Shown: piece by piece, positions 47,501 to 58,260 of the stretch
Position numbering within the stretch: the first letter of the stretch is position 1
Layout: each line of letters begins with the position of its first letter
Source of the DNA: Melanocharis versteri
Lineage: Eukaryota; Chordata; Aves; Passeriformes; Melanocharitidae
Length of the DNA stretch: 64,000 nt
Direction: 5' to 3'
Assembly (NCBI GenBank): GCA_013397845.1
Contig: VZTG01010086.1
Span: 28,966 to 92,965 of the forward strand
Notes under the pieces: generated by a model
Database searches by the model: none
Told to the model about the DNA's origin: nothing
Seen by the model: only the letters and a program-made list of their open reading frames with translations
Position numbers and translations under genes: made by a program

Positions 47501-50500
47501 GGCCGAAATTAACGCTTTGGGTGTATTTTCCTGTGGGGTGCACTCTGTACCTATTCCAAGCTATTCCACAATCCTGCACTTCAAACGTTCCCATTTTCCT
47601 CCTGCCCTGTGCCAAAGCAGCCCCGTGAGGGATTTCCTCGGGAAGAGCGCAGCCAGCGCTCCGCTCATCCCGGGAATGCTGCCTGGCCCCCGCGGAGCGA
47701 CGCTGCGGCGGTGGAAAGAGTGAGGGACGCGCTGCTCCGTCAGCCCTTCCGCTGAGCTCAACCCCGCTGCGAGCCTGTGACTCAGGGAGGAACCGCGTCC
47801 AGGATGGAGCCGTGAAGGGGGCTGGAATTCTCCCGCCCTGGCAGAGCCCGGCGCTGCCGCGCGGCTTTGTGCGGAGCAGGGAAATGCTCTCCCAGGAGCG
47901 CAGATGTTTGCCTTGGAAATCGCTCCCGCTCCCTCAGACACAACAGGATGTCAACAGCACCGGGAACATCCAACTGCAGCGGGCTGGGGAGGCTGCTCCA
48001 GCAAAAAGGTGAGGAAAAGCTCCTGCTGCACGGGGGAAAGTGGGGAAAAAAGGGTTTGGGATGGTTGGAACACAAAATGCTCCAGGGCTCCACGGTACTG
48101 ATGGGTAAAAATCAGCACTCGCTAATTATTGTTTCTTTAAAATCATTGTTTCAGGTCATTGTTCCTTTAAAAACATCCCAAATCATGGAGTAATTGGCCA
48201 CACAGCTCGGCATTGATCCTAAAATATTGAGGGGACATCTCAAGCTTTGAAATATTTGCATATTATTTTCCAATCAACTCCTTGTTTCCCTCCAGCACAG
48301 ACACGCCACCTCCCTTTCTCCTTTGCCATTCCACGATGGCCGTTTTGAAAAATTCCAGTGTTTTTTCCATGGCAAAAATGCCATTTGAAAACCTCCAGCA
48401 TGGAGGTTTTCTGCCACATCCCTTCTTCCTGTGCCATTCCATGATGGACATTCTCTGTAATTCCTGTCTTTTTTGCAGAGCAAAAATGCCATTTTGAAGC
48501 CTTTGGGAAGTGCAGATGTGAAGCAAAGAATGAACTGGAGCTCACATGTGGAGCACATGGGCAAGCCTGGCTGAAGGATTCATTTCTTGTTAGGTTAAGA
48601 AATCCGACAGATTTTTCCAACAAAATCACCACGCGGTTGAGTGAATAATTTTGAAAGCACTTGGCTGAGCCCAAGAGGACATTTGGAAATAATTATCATC
48701 AATTTTGTTACTTATTCAAGCTGAAAAACCTCAATGATGACTTGCTGGAGTCATTCAAAAACAACAACCAAGACAGCATTATATAAAGGCTGGAATCTGT
48801 TTGGACAAACATAAATTCCTGGTTTCATTCCAGATTACCCAGGCAAAATTTTATGGCCTGTCCTACACAGGTCAGAACAAAATCTGACCTTGAAACCATT
48901 TTATGAATCAGAACTAGGGATGAGCCAGCTCATCCCCAAAAAAAAGAGGCAAATTTTAAGGTTTGGAAGGACATAAACGAGTATTTCTGGGATTCACCCT
49001 GCACAGGGCAGCTCCAAAAGCCTCTAATTCAACTGGACACGTGCACTGCAAAATTGTCCAGGATAACGAGTGACATCCAGAGTCTTCCAGGGTCCTGAGG
49101 TGGATCTGAGCTGGGAGAAGCTCCTGGCCCTGCAGGTCAGAGGGGCTGGCACTGGGGAGCAGCAGCAGGGGATCAGGGGCTGGGCAGGGGGTGGGCACAG
49201 CAGAATCGCCCTTTTCCAGCCTGGGGAACGAAAGGACCCCACTCCCTCTGGAAACTGGGACATGAGCAGGGAATGAGGAGAGGCCGAGGGGGATGGAGAG
49301 GAGCTGGAAGAGCCTCTCCAGCCTGTGAGAGCCCCAGGCACAGCTGGATGTCAGGGTGGATCAGAACCCACGCTCTGACCCGCTGGCTCCTCTCCGAATT
49401 GTGCTGCAGAAGCAGCTGAATTCTGCCTCTGCTTTGAAATCCCGAGCTCAGGCAGGAACAGCAGCAGCTCAGGGCCAATTACCTGGGATTTTTCCACGGA
49501 GGCCGTGTGTTTGTCACACATTGGGCTGATTTCCATGCCTCTCTCCCGCTCTTTGTCTCCCTGCTGGAAGAACTCCTCCATGATCCTGTCCGTCCACTGC
49601 CGGTACAGCTCCAGAGACTTTGTGGGATTACTCAGGTCTGCACAATGTACCATATTCCGGAGAACCTGCAATTACATCCAGCAGGAAACTCATAAAATCA
49701 GCTGCAAAAAGAGCAGCGTTTTGAGCTGCATCTGCAGAACGCTGCACCAAAAGGCTCTCTGATTATGAAACAGCCTATAAAAATATCAGAAATATTCCAT
49801 TGGAGCACGTTAGAGACGTGGAGCTGCTGGAGAGAGCCCAGAGGAGGCACGGAGCTGCTCCAGGGCTGGAGCCCCTCTGGAGCCAGGCTGGGAGAGCTGG
49901 GGGTGCTCACCTGGAGAGGAGAAGGATCCAGGGAGAGCTCAGAGCCCCTTCCAGAGCCCAAAGGGGCTCCAGGAGAGCTGGAGAGGGACTGGGGACAAGG
50001 GATGGAGGGACAGGACACAGGGAATGGCTCTGAGCTGAAAGAAGTAGATTTAGCTGGGATATTGGGAAGGAATTGTTCCCTGGGAGGGTGGGGAGGGGCT
50101 GGGATGGAATTCCCAGGTTTGCTGTGGCTGCCCCTGGATCCCTGGCAGTGTCCAAGGCCAGGCTGGACGGGGCTTGGAGCAGCCTGGGACAGTGGAAGGT
50201 GTCAGAGTGGGATGAGATGAATTTAAAGCCACTCCCAACCCAAACCAGTCTGGAATTCTGTGATTCCATCTCCCCGGATGAGCTCAGCTGCCCCAGCCCC
50301 AAAGCCAGATGTGCTCTCTGGTGCTCACACAACTCAAGCCCCACACCTGGCGTGGTTGTGGAAGTGTCAATGACATCACACAGGTTTGTTTGGGAATCCA
50401 GCTGCTTCCCACCATTCAAAATCCACTTCCATGCTCTCAGGGAAAGAGGTGAAATGCTCCCACTTTCTGGAGTGAGTAATATCCCTTCCACACACGCACA

Positions 50501-53500
50501 GAACAGGCCTGACTAAGTGGCCACAAGGATTTAGGCAGCACCAGAGTGTCTGAAATAAAAATTTAAAGAGTTTTCCCAGGAGCCTGTTCTTAAGGAGTTG
50601 GTCATCAAAGTGGGGAGCAGAGCAGGATGTATCTTGTCCTGCTCACTGCACAACCCTGTTCCAGCATTTCCTGGACACTTCTGCAAATCAAGGATTAAAT
50701 TATTTAGGGAACAGACTGTACAGCAGCAATTCCAGCTCACTCTGAGTTGCTTTAGATATGAAGCTCCGAATTAAATTCTTGCAACGTTGTAACAGGAGAA
50801 ACAAACGGGAGGAAGCAGCAAGGAAGTTTAGGAGCCCTCAAAAATTGACCTCAGAATGTGCCATGCTCACATTTCCCAGTATTAAAAAAACCCCCTAATT
50901 CCCTTCACCTCAAAAATACGGGACCATCTTGTGCTTCTTTTTAGTGCTGAAGAAAATGACTGCTGAGAATTGAGGTCAGTAGCTTCTACCTATGGTCAAT
51001 TTAAAAGCTACAGGAGCGTGGGCTCTTCATCCTGACCAAAACACCCCAAATCCAGGGAATTTGGCTGCCTCACCTGTATTCTGTCCGTGTAGTTGTCCAG
51101 CAGGAGAACTCCTGAACTGGTCACCTTCTTCGTTTCCACCATGGTCTTCAGATCAGCCAACAGACTCATGTGCTTGGACATATCAGTGGCCAACACCTTT
51201 CCAGAAGGGGAAAAACCAGGAATTCAGGAGGGGAAGCCACAAAAACAACCATTTTTGGTTAAGGAGAGGGGGAGGGAGTGGCCATACCATGTCAATCACC
51301 ATCTTCCTGAGGGTCTGGCGCTGCTTCTTGGTCAGGTTCTGGAAGATGTCACAGTGCTCCTCCTGGAGCAGTTTGAAGCCCACGGCGAGGTGATGGTTCT
51401 CCAGCACGGATTCGTCGTTGTACATCAGGGCCAGCTCGGAATCTGGGGAAGGAACACCAAAGGTGGGACTCCAGCCCGGGAAATGTGGCATTTCCAACAG
51501 CCAACACTTGTCCTGGGCACTGAAATGTTTTAATGGGGGAAAGTTTCCTTTCCCCAGCACTGGAAGGGTTCAGGGCCAGGCTGGATGCAGCTTGGAGCAA
51601 CCTGGTCTAGAGGAAGGTGTCCCTGCCCATGGCACACTGAGTGATTTTGGGATTCTGGGATTCTTTTCAGCTCCATGAGTGCCAAGCCCAGCACTTAATC
51701 AGCCTCTGCTCAGTCCTAGTGACAAAATAATGCTCAGCTGACTCAGTTACAAATCACTGACAACAGAATCCTGCACAAACTCTTCCCAAAACACAACAAT
51801 CCCCGTATTTTGGAATCCAGATCCATGCTTGGCCTGCAGCAGAACACAACACGAAGCCCAGTATTTGGCTTTCTGGTTGTCAATAGCAATAGGATCATTT
51901 ATCTTATCTTAGTGGTGAAGCTTGCACCCAGCACTGGCAGAATTATGATGTGTTTGCAAGCAGTAAATATTGACTTTACAAATTGTGCTACAATGGCTCC
52001 CTTTGTCAGGGATTGCGTTTTAATTCCTGCTTGATTCCAAAATGCCTCACTCCCTTACTGCACAATATTTTGAGAGGGCAGCACAGCCTACAAGTCGTCA
52101 TTTGTGGCATGGAAAAAGAATTCTCCCTGGTTTCCAAGTTGTTGGGTGAAATTCGGAGTGATTCAGAACAAAACTCACTTGTGTTGATCAGGAATTGATT
52201 GGAGACCCCGGGGTGATCCACATCATGGATCGCAGCTGCGAAAATGGCAGCGAGGATTTCCAGATCCGTGAAGACAGCCTAGGATGGAGCAACAGGAACC
52301 TGTCAGAGGGGTTTTACCTCTCAACAGCTGGGGAAGCTGACTGAGGGCAACAAATAGTGCTTTTCCAATTGGTTTTCTGAGACAAGGCAGAAAAAAAGAA
52401 AGGTGAAGGTGAAACAGATTCCAGATGCTGCTGAGATTTCCCAACGATGAAGCGACACGAGCGCTCGGAGGAGCCACCAGTGCCCACCCCACGCCCAAAG
52501 CCAGGCCGAGCAGGGCACTCACGTCCAGGGCAGGGGTGGAGAGCAGCACGTGGGTGGACTGGGCCACGTCAGCAGCGTGCAGGCTGTTGTGGTAGGCCAC
52601 GTCTGAGTGGTAGTGGTCCTCCAGGGTCATCATGTACGTCACGAACGTGTCCGAGGAGATCTTGAAGGTTTTCAGCAGATCCCGCTCCTGTGGGGTCAGA
52701 GCACAAACACCCAGCTGGGTGTCAGACCAGGCAGAGAGGCAGAGAGGAATCAGAAATGGAAATAGAGCTGGAAGCAGCAGGATAAAGCTGGGAACACACA
52801 CCTGGAATATGGCGTACATGATGCAGGTCAGCGGCCGGTTGTGCGAGTACCTGGCCACGTTGAAGATGTTGAGGCCCCACTTGTTCAGGTCTTCCAGCTC
52901 CTTTGGAGAGCACAAAAAGAGAATGGTTTAATGGTTTTCCAGGCAATTCTGCATTTCCCAAAAGTTCACAAAGATGCAAATTTAATTATTCTGGTAATTA
53001 TTTAAGTGCTGAACTTAATGAACACAGAGTAACTGTGAAGGGCTGATTTTGTGTTTCATAATTGCTCTCCTCAGCCTTCATCACCTCTTTTCTTTTTATT
53101 TTAGCGCTATTTTCATGTATTTTTAAATATAAAATATGCTCTTAAGGCCTGCTACCATTAATTACAGAATCTGTAATGGCCACATCATTAATTCCAAGGG
53201 GGAAGAATCCATTCCCAGCTTCCAGATTCTCCCAGAAGAGCAGGAATCTCTCCTACCTTGGCCAGGTGATCTTCCTTTTCTGTCTTCACCCCAAACCGTG
53301 AGATGCTGGTGTTGTTTAAGCTCGAACTGTGCATTAATTTCTTCACCCCGCTGATCTGGGTCATGAGCTGCTGCTTCTTCTTCTTCTCCCTGTCCTTCTG
53401 GGTGGGAGAAGGGATCTCCACATCGTTCTGCTTGTCTGGAACAGATCAGGGGGAAATGAGTCAGCACAACGTGAGCTCCCAGCACATCCCCCAAAATCAA

Positions 53501-56500
53501 CCCTCGAGCTGCTGCCTCTGCTCCCCTGTCCAAACCCAGGGGGTTCTGCTGGGGGGTCTTCACATTTTGGGACCCAAAAATGAAAAAAACCACCCAGTTA
53601 CAAAAGCTCTGGTTGCTCTCTTGCAGCCACTGCGTTTGGGGACACAGGATATGTCCAGGAATGTCTCTCTGAGCATGGATGTGGCACTTGAGGACATGGA
53701 TGAGTGCTGAGGGAATGGTTGGACCCCATGATCCCCATCCTAAATGATTCTGTGATTTTCCACGCCTGAAGGGCACCAGGTTCTCCTTAGGGATAAATCC
53801 CAATTAATTGTATTACCTATTTTCAGGAAAATAAAAGATATGTTCAAACAACACATTTTTTCCTGAATAAAGTAAAACCACATCTATTTTCTCATTTAGG
53901 GTCAATACCCCCTGCTCTAAAAACCAGTAACAAATGGGTGTCACTGATTTATTAAAGATGTTTCCTTTATAAATACGTCTGGAATAACAGCCAAAGCACA
54001 GGCCAAATTCCCGTTGCCATTCTCAGGGATAATCACAATTTTAATGCACACGAAGAGGGCCCAAACTTGGTTGTGGAGATGTGTTTAGTAAATAAATAAA
54101 TCTTAAAACCACGTGTTATTTACTGCCCTTACAGCTGATTTATTAAAGCGCAGATCCAGTAGCTCATTACTTCCACCCAAACCATTTTTCATGGATTTTA
54201 CCACAACCTCTGTGCACCTTGAGGACCTCCAGAGGGACGAGGCTTCCAGGCAGGAGTTACTTTAGCCTGGGCTTAATTAAACCCCTGTGAAACCCCAAGC
54301 AGCAGCAATGCAATTAGGAAAGGAGTCATTATTCACAGCAGAGCCTGGCTGACATCAGAGGGTGTTCCCTGGATTTTGCTGAACCACCGAAGGACTTTCC
54401 TCTCCATAATCTCCTTAGCAGTGACTAAGGCAGCATCAAATGGCCATTCTGGAGCAGAAATCCCTGATTTGTTGCATCACGGCCCCAGGGGGGAGGCAGT
54501 GCCATCGCCCAGCCCTCGGGGAGGAGCGTGTGACCCAAGGGCAGTGTGATTGTCCCCTCTGACGTGCTGCGGTCAGTGTGAAACCACTGCTGGGCATCTC
54601 TGACCTTCCCACGCCTGTCCCTGCTGGGAATGCAGGGCTGGACCCTCTGCTCCCTGCTGGGAATGCAGGGCTGGACCCTCTGCTCCCTGCTGGGAATGCA
54701 GGCCTGGACCCTCTGCTCCCTGCTGGGAATGCAGGGCTGGACCCTCTGCTCCCTGCTGGAGCCTGCTCAGCTCATTGCATCCCGGAATTACAGAATGAGT
54801 TGGGATGGGAGGGAGCTCGAAGATCATCTGGCTCCATCCCCTGCCATGGCAGGGACGCCTTCTGCTGTCCCAGGGTGCTCCAGCCTGGCCTTGGACACTG
54901 CCAGGGGTGTTGGGCCTCATTCCCCTCCCAAGGAACAATTCCTTCCCAATACCCCATCTCTCCCTGCCCTCTGGCAGTGGGAAGCCATTCCCTGTGTCCT
55001 GGCACTCCTTGCCCTGATAAAGTCAAAAGGCTGAATGAAGTCACATGATCTGGGTTTAATATCTGTGAATTATCCTCATCTCTGGACATAAATGAGTCTC
55101 CTACCCACATATTTCTATTTGTTTGTTTGTTCAACCTCCTCACTTGCAGACTCCTGTTATTTTGGGTGTTCATTTCATTTAATTTAATTTGAGAGAGGAA
55201 AAAACTAATTCATAAAACCCGTACCAGCACGACTTCCTGAAACAGCTGATGATCCTTTTAAAAGCTTCCTTCATTTTTTTTTTTTTTAAGATGATCAATG
55301 AGGCTGCAACCTGGCCCAATCTGGAGAGCCTGAGTGGCCTCACGTGGCCACCAAACACGGGGATGTCACCGGGCATGTGAGGAGCAGCAGAACAGCAATG
55401 AACAGAGCATTGTCCAGCCCTGCCAAGTGAAGTGGGGCTGCCTGAGCATGGGGAATAGCAGGAATTCAGACATGGAGCTGCTGGAGAGAGCCCAGAGGAC
55501 GCCCCAGAGCTGCTGCAGGGCTGGAGCCCCTCTGGAGCCAGGCTGGGAGAGCTGGGGGTGCTCACCTGGAGAGGAGAAGGATCCAGGGAGAGCTCAGAGC
55601 CCCTTCCAGGGCCTGAAGGGGCTCCAGGAGAGCTGGAGAGGGGCTGGGGACAAGGGATGGAGGGACAGGACACAGGGAATGGCTTTGAGCTGGAAGTGGG
55701 TCGATTTAGATGGGATACTGGGAAGGAATNTTTAAGTGGGAAGGAATTCCCAGCTGGGAGGGTGACGAAGGGCTGGGATGGAATTCCCAGAGGAGCTGTG
55801 GCTGCCCCTGGATCCCTGGCAGTGCCCAAGGCCAGGCTGGACAGGGTTTGGAGCAGCCTGGGACAGTGGAAGGTGTCCCTGCCATGGCAGGGGTGGCACT
55901 GGATGATCCTTAGGGTCCCTCCCAACCCAAACCATTCCAGGATTCCATGGACAGAACAACCCCAGCAGCAGCTCTGGCTCATCAGCCCCTGCTGGGATTC
56001 AAGCCCCATGAACCTGAATGTTTGTGGGGTTTATTTCTGGTGGCCACATTGGCAATTCCTGCCACAGCACATCCTGCTCCACACTCACGTGGCTGCTGGG
56101 AAGAGCTGGCCACCAGCCAAATCCCTGGATCTGCCCCTTTATGCATCCCAGTCCAGTCCCATTTCCTGTTTGAATCCATGCTCAGGATTTATCTGAGCAA
56201 TAAAACCAATGCACTCCCACAAAGCAGCTCCAAACTGCCATGGATTATTAATGCTGTGCTGTGTCCTAAATGCAGGCAGCAGTGCCAGTTGCAGCTGGAT
56301 ATTGGGATCACTTGAAAATCCTTAATGGGAATAATTGTGTGTCACACAGGGAACACATTCCAGGCTGTTCCAACCTCAGGGCATGAATCCCCAGGAGCTC
56401 CAGCATCCACAGACACTCAGCCTTTGGAGCTGTTGGATTCAGGGATATCTATAAATATGAGGCTCCTCATTTAATATGCAAATGGTCACAAATCCTGAAG

Positions 56501-57831
56501 CTGCTCCCTGAGAAAATCCCGTTTCTCCTAACAAATGCTGACAGAGGATTCATTCATGTCCATGGAGCTGTGAGCTCCAACAGAATGAATGAAATGCAAA
56601 ATATTCCCTTTATTCTGACTTCGGGTGCAAAATGAGCACATTTACACAAAGCAATGAATAAAATTTTGGGGATGGTTTAATCTGAACCCCATCTCTGAAG
56701 GGAAGATGCAGCTGAACGAGGCAGTGGCTGCAGCTGGCTTTGTGTGACTTTGTCCTTTCCATAAGGTCACCACAAAACCCCAGCATTGCATAAGGCAGCC
56801 ACCACCAGCCCCATGGAACCCTCCCAGCAACATCCCACGGCTCGGGAAGGAATTCCTCTGTGGATCAACTTATCCAAACACCATTCTCCCCCTTCTGTGA
56901 AAACCCACAGAGGGGAGCTGTGAATGAGGGCAATCAGGCTGCCCTCAACCCTTCCCTGAGCCCCAAAAAAAGCTCGGGATGCATTCCTTACCCAGGAAAG
57001 TGTTGGAAATGTACTCGGACACCTGGTTGCCGGAGCGGCTCATCTCGGACAGGTGCGTGAGCTCCCGGTTCAGCATCCTCTTGAACTGTGATGGGGAGAG
57101 CACAGAAAAATGGCATTTTTATGGAATCCTTTCCCAAATCCACACAGGAGACTCCCCGAACACGCAGAATTCCGGGGATATTTGGGATGGAGCCGGCGAC
57201 AGATGGCTTCATTTCCATCCTGCTCGGCATCACCATGACTGGATATTTCTTTTCAGCCCACGGAATTCATTTCCTCTAAAGATGCTCATTAATTTTTACT
57301 GTCACAAACAAGGGGAGAACGTTTCAGATAAACCTCTCTGAAAGCTCGGATTTTTATCTCAGGTTGAGATTCCTCATCCCCAAACCTTCTTTTGTTCTGG
57401 ATTTTCTAAATTTGCTCCATTTCATATTAAACAAACGGATAACTGCATATTCAGAGGAGAAATATGTTATAAATCTGAAGATCGTACAGCAAAATGTGGG
57501 ATTCAGGCATTATTCCCTTAGATATTTATGCTGTGATCCTGCTGATTTTATAATCCAATATTTTCACTGCTGCATCATTTTATCCTGCAACACCAAATTC
57601 CCCCCCCCAAAATTACATCCATGGATTCTGCATGCACACTGTACACATGATTAGCCAAAACACACAGAAATCAGCATTTTTACAGCATCTTTTCCTCACA
57701 GAGGCTTTCTCCCAGCAACACAGCACAAAAAAAGCAGCCATTAACAATCCGGTAATTAATAATCCTTCAGGAATTAAACCCACCTTAATGTAACCCCAAG
57801 ACACGGATAACAAATAGTTGGCTTCAGGCAT
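44545..57831 (-). CDS. PDE4B: PDE4B gene, 3' part (super-short isoform complete; longer isoforms truncated)
   Basis: cAMP-specific 3',5'-cyclic phosphodiesterase 4B, which hydrolyses cAMP to AMP in the cytosol and at membranes and is the target of rolipram-type inhibitors. Ten coding exons (48, 94, 179, 99, 165, 100, 155, 123, 183 and 366 bases) join to 503 residues plus stop. The 487 residues after exon 1 match human PDE4B in length. Numbering from the super-short start: catalytic acid H173; metal ligands H177, H213, D214, D331; purine-selective Q382 and clamp F385. The ERK site S426 (PQSPSPP) and FQF docking motif are kept. Only the C-terminal half of UCR2 is present (FKRMLNRELTHLSEMS), so this isoform lacks UCR1 and its PKA site. 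The acidic C-terminus ending TEDTSPVDT identifies PDE4B rather than PDE4A, C or D. Region below 46220 is 3'UTR. Confidence 0.97.
44566..44571 (-). terminator. PDE4B: Poly(A) signal AATAAA of PDE4B
   Basis: AATAAA on the minus strand within GTGAATAAATGAAAGC, with GT-rich sequence (GGGCTGTGTC) some 50 bases downstream. Cleavage is expected around 44540-44555. A degenerate minisatellite begins soon after. Confidence 0.75.
45218..45233 (-). promoter_or_regulatory. PDE4B: 3'UTR cluster: Pumilio element and miR-101/144 seed matches
   Basis: On the transcript strand the stretch reads TACTGTACATACTGTA. TGTACATA fits the Pumilio consensus UGUANAUA. ATACTGTA is an 8-mer match to the miR-144 seed, and both TACTGTA copies are 7-mer matches to miR-101/miR-144. 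Function is inferred from motif only. Confidence 0.45.
46220..46585 (-). CDS. PDE4B: PDE4B terminal coding exon
   Basis: Residues 383-503 and TAA stop at 46220-46222. It opens VGFIDYIAHPLWETWADLVQ, with F385 of the substrate clamp. The C-terminal tail holds the ERK site PQSPSPP and the FQF docking motif MEKFQFELTL, an acidic stretch EEEDSDGPEKDGE, and the conserved end TEDTSPVDT. At 121 residues it equals the human exon in length, although the region between the acidic stretch and the last ten residues has diverged. Acceptor TGTTTTCCAG. Confidence 0.98.
   Translation of the reverse strand: MGFIDYIAHPLWETWADLVQPDAQDILDTLEDNRNWYQSMIPQSPSPPLEERGQDCQDLMEKFQFELTLEEEDSDGPEKDGESLGYFSNTETLCVAQPGEEEPQREATIEIVTEDTSPVDT
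46962..47358 (+). mobile_element. CR1 LINE 3' fragment, long copy
   Basis: CACCTGGAGAGGAGAAGGCT, AAAGGGGCTCCAGGAGAGCT, GATATCGGGAAGGAATTGTT and CAGTGGAAGGTGTCCCTGCC. Confidence 0.95.
48317..48500. repeat. Diverged tandem duplication in PDE4B last intron
   Basis: Two copies about 106 bases apart share GCCATTCCAYGATGG, later ATTCC...TTTTT and GCAAAAATGCCATTT. The divergence suggests an old duplication. Confidence 0.65.
49483..49665 (-). CDS. PDE4B: PDE4B exon with metal aspartate and purine-binding glutamine
   Basis: Residues 322-382: VLRNMVHCADLSNPTKSLEL, YRQWTDRIMEEFFQQGDKER, ERGMEISPMCDKHTASVEKS, Q. D331 completes the metal site; the last codon is Q382, the invariant glutamine that binds the adenine ring. 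Acceptor GTAATTGCAG, donor GTAATT. Confidence 0.98.
49815..50270 (+). mobile_element. CR1 LINE 3' fragment, long copy
   Basis: GGAGAGAGCCCAGAGGAGGC, CACCTGGAGAGGAGAAGGAT, ATATTGGGAAGGAATTGTTC, CCAACCCAAACCAGTCTGGA and ATTCTGTGATTCC at the 3' end. Confidence 0.96.
51074..51196 (-). CDS. PDE4B: PDE4B exon with ERK docking (KIM) segment
   Basis: Residues 281-321: VLATDMSKHMSLLADLKTMV, ETKKVTSSGVLLLDNYTDRI, Q. The VETKKVTSSGVLLLDN stretch is the kinase-interaction motif described for PDE4 enzymes. The acceptor is CTGGAAAG, with a poor pyrimidine tract; the donor is GTGAGG. Confidence 0.97.
51288..51442 (-). CDS. PDE4B: PDE4B exon, catalytic domain
   Basis: Residues 229-280: SELALMYNDESVLENHHLAV, GFKLLQEEHCDIFQNLTKKQ, RQTLRKMVIDM. 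One visible change from human (DIFQ for DIFM). Acceptor CTTCCCCAG, donor GTATGG. Confidence 0.97.
51548..51665 (+). mobile_element. CR1 LINE 3' tail
   Basis: GGCCAGGCTGGATGCAGCTT, AACCTGGTCTAGAGGAAGGT and CCCTGCCCATGGCA; close to SGIP1-independent CR1 consensus, less than 110 bases from a PDE4B exon. Confidence 0.9.
52179..52278 (-). CDS. PDE4B: PDE4B exon with HD metal ligands
   Basis: Residues 196-229, AVFTDLEILAAIFAAAIHDV then DHPGVSNQFLINT and a split asparagine. H213 and D214 are the HD pair coordinating zinc and magnesium. Acceptor CCATCCTAG, donor GTGAGT. Confidence 0.98.
52523..52687 (-). CDS. PDE4B: PDE4B exon with catalytic acid histidine
   Basis: Residues 141-195, ERDLLKTFKISSDTFVTYMM through the signature VAYHNSLHAADVAQ to STPALD. 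H173 is the proton donor to the leaving group and H177 the first metal ligand (H234 and H238 in PDE4B2 numbering, offset 61). Acceptor GACCCCACAG, donor GTGAGT. Confidence 0.98.
52802..52900 (-). CDS. PDE4B: PDE4B exon, catalytic domain helices
   Basis: Residues 108-140: ELEDLNKWGLNIFNVARYSH, then NRPLTCIMYAIFQ. Phase 0 at both ends. Acceptor TCTCCAAAG, donor GTGTGT. Confidence 0.97.
53257..53435 (-). CDS. PDE4B: PDE4B exon, linker and start of catalytic region
   Basis: Residues 48-107: KQNDVEIPSPTQKDREKKKK, QQLMTQISGVKKLMHSSSLN, NTSISRFGVKTEKEDHLAK. The lysine-rich linker joins UCR2 to the catalytic domain. Acceptor CTGTTCCAG, donor GTAGGA. It follows an intron of about 3.6 kb. Confidence 0.97.
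53668..53762 (+). mobile_element. CR1 LINE fragment (second subfamily), sense
   Basis: GCATGGATGTGGCACTTGAG and CCTAAATGATTCTGTGATTT, the reverse complement of the pattern seen in the minus-strand copies. Confidence 0.78.
54617..54762. repeat. 33-bp minisatellite, 4-5 copies
   Basis: Unit TCCCTGCTGGGAATGCAGGG then CTGGACCCTCTGC; one copy has GGCCTGG for GGGCTGG. Lies in a PDE4B intron next to a CR1 tail. Confidence 0.93.
54783..55020 (-). mobile_element. CR1 LINE 3' fragment
   Basis: CCTGCCATGGCAGGGACGCC, CAGCCTGGCCTTGGACACTG, GAACAATTCCTTCCCAATAC and TGGGAAGCCATTCCCTGTGT. Confidence 0.92.
55460..55950 (+). mobile_element. CR1 LINE 3' fragment, longest copy in the window
   Basis: GGAGAGAGCCCAGAGGACGC, CACCTGGAGAGGAGAAGGAT, GGGGACAAGGGATGGAGGGA and TCCCTCCCAACCCAAACCAT then TCCAGGATTCC. 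An N at 55730 interrupts it next to a duplicated AAGGAAT. Confidence 0.95.
55730..55730. other. Single N in a CR1 copy
   Basis: TGGGAAGGAAT occurs just before and just after the N, suggesting a patched join inside the repeat. Confidence 0.8.
56992..57085 (-). CDS. PDE4B: PDE4B exon, C-terminal half of UCR2
   Basis: Residues 17-48: FKRMLNRELTHLSEMSRSGN, then QVSEYISNTFL plus a split aspartate. This is the second half of upstream conserved region 2, which autoinhibits the catalytic site in long forms. It is the exon shared by every PDE4B isoform, whichever first exon is used. Acceptor CCATCACAG, donor GTAAGG. Confidence 0.97.
57784..57831 (-). CDS. PDE4B: PDE4B first exon of the super-short (PDE4B5-type) isoform
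   Basis: Sixteen codons MPEANYLLSVSWGYIK followed by a GTGGGT donor. This peptide is the N-terminus known from mammalian PDE4B5, and nearly the same from PDE4D6; both are brain super-short forms. It joins in phase 0 to FKRML in the middle of UCR2. The start ATG is at 57829-57831 in the context CCAAAATGCC. Extending the frame upstream reaches only a GTG, so this ATG is the natural start. Linked catalytic exons say PDE4B, not PDE4D. Confidence 0.93.
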
Positions 57832-58260
57832 TTTGGAAAGCTCCTTGCGAGGCAGCACAGATCACAAATCCTCCCGGAGAAATCGCCGCTCCGACGGGAG
57901 AGCTCCCTTCCCCAATCCCCAAAAAATCAGCGTTCATCCGAGGCAGAGATCCCGCAAAAGCCGGCAGCTGCTGATCCCAGCCCAAAGCCGAGCCTGGCGG
58001 CGCATCCTCGCCGAGGCTGCCCTGCCCGGGGGTGGATGTGCTTGCTGGGAGAGAGGGAAGGGATCCCGGAATGCACAAAGGAACGGGAATGGATCCGCAC
58101 GGATCCAGCTGCTGCCTGGCAGCGCTGGGGAATTCGGGATCGTGCTGCTCGCTCAGCTCCTCAAGGGCGTCCCCGCTCCACAGGAGCCCGGCTCAGCTGA
58201 GCCGCGCCAGGGAAACGGTGCTGGTCCTGCCAGCTCCGCTAACACAGCCATGTTTTATGG
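57832..58260 (-). promoter_or_regulatory. PDE4B: GC-rich region, probable alternative promoter for super-short PDE4B
   Basis: About 400 bases with frequent CG dinucleotides directly upstream of the super-short first exon, standing out from the AT-rich DNA on both sides. No splice acceptor precedes the ATG at a sensible distance, consistent with a transcription start here. No TATA box is evident. Confidence 0.5.

Larger units (their letters stand above)
46586..49482 (-). other. PDE4B last intron
   Basis: Contains a long CR1 copy (46962-47358), a GC-rich patch near 47640-47900 and a diverged local duplication at 48317-48500. No exon recognised. Confidence 0.65.
53436..56991 (-). other. PDE4B intron between UCR2 exon and linker exon
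   Basis: About 3.6 kb with CR1 pieces (53668, 54783, 55460), a 33-base tandem repeat (54617-54762) and a single N (55730). No exon recognised. Confidence 0.65.

Noticed and set aside
57784..57831. Assignment of the first exon to PDE4D6
   Set aside because: The N-terminal peptide is shared by PDE4B5 and PDE4D6, but it splices to exons whose C-terminal tail is that of PDE4B, next to SGIP1.
57784..57858. Upstream start for the super-short isoform at 57858
   Set aside because: That codon is GTG; the first ATG in frame is 57829-57831 and matches the known N-terminus.
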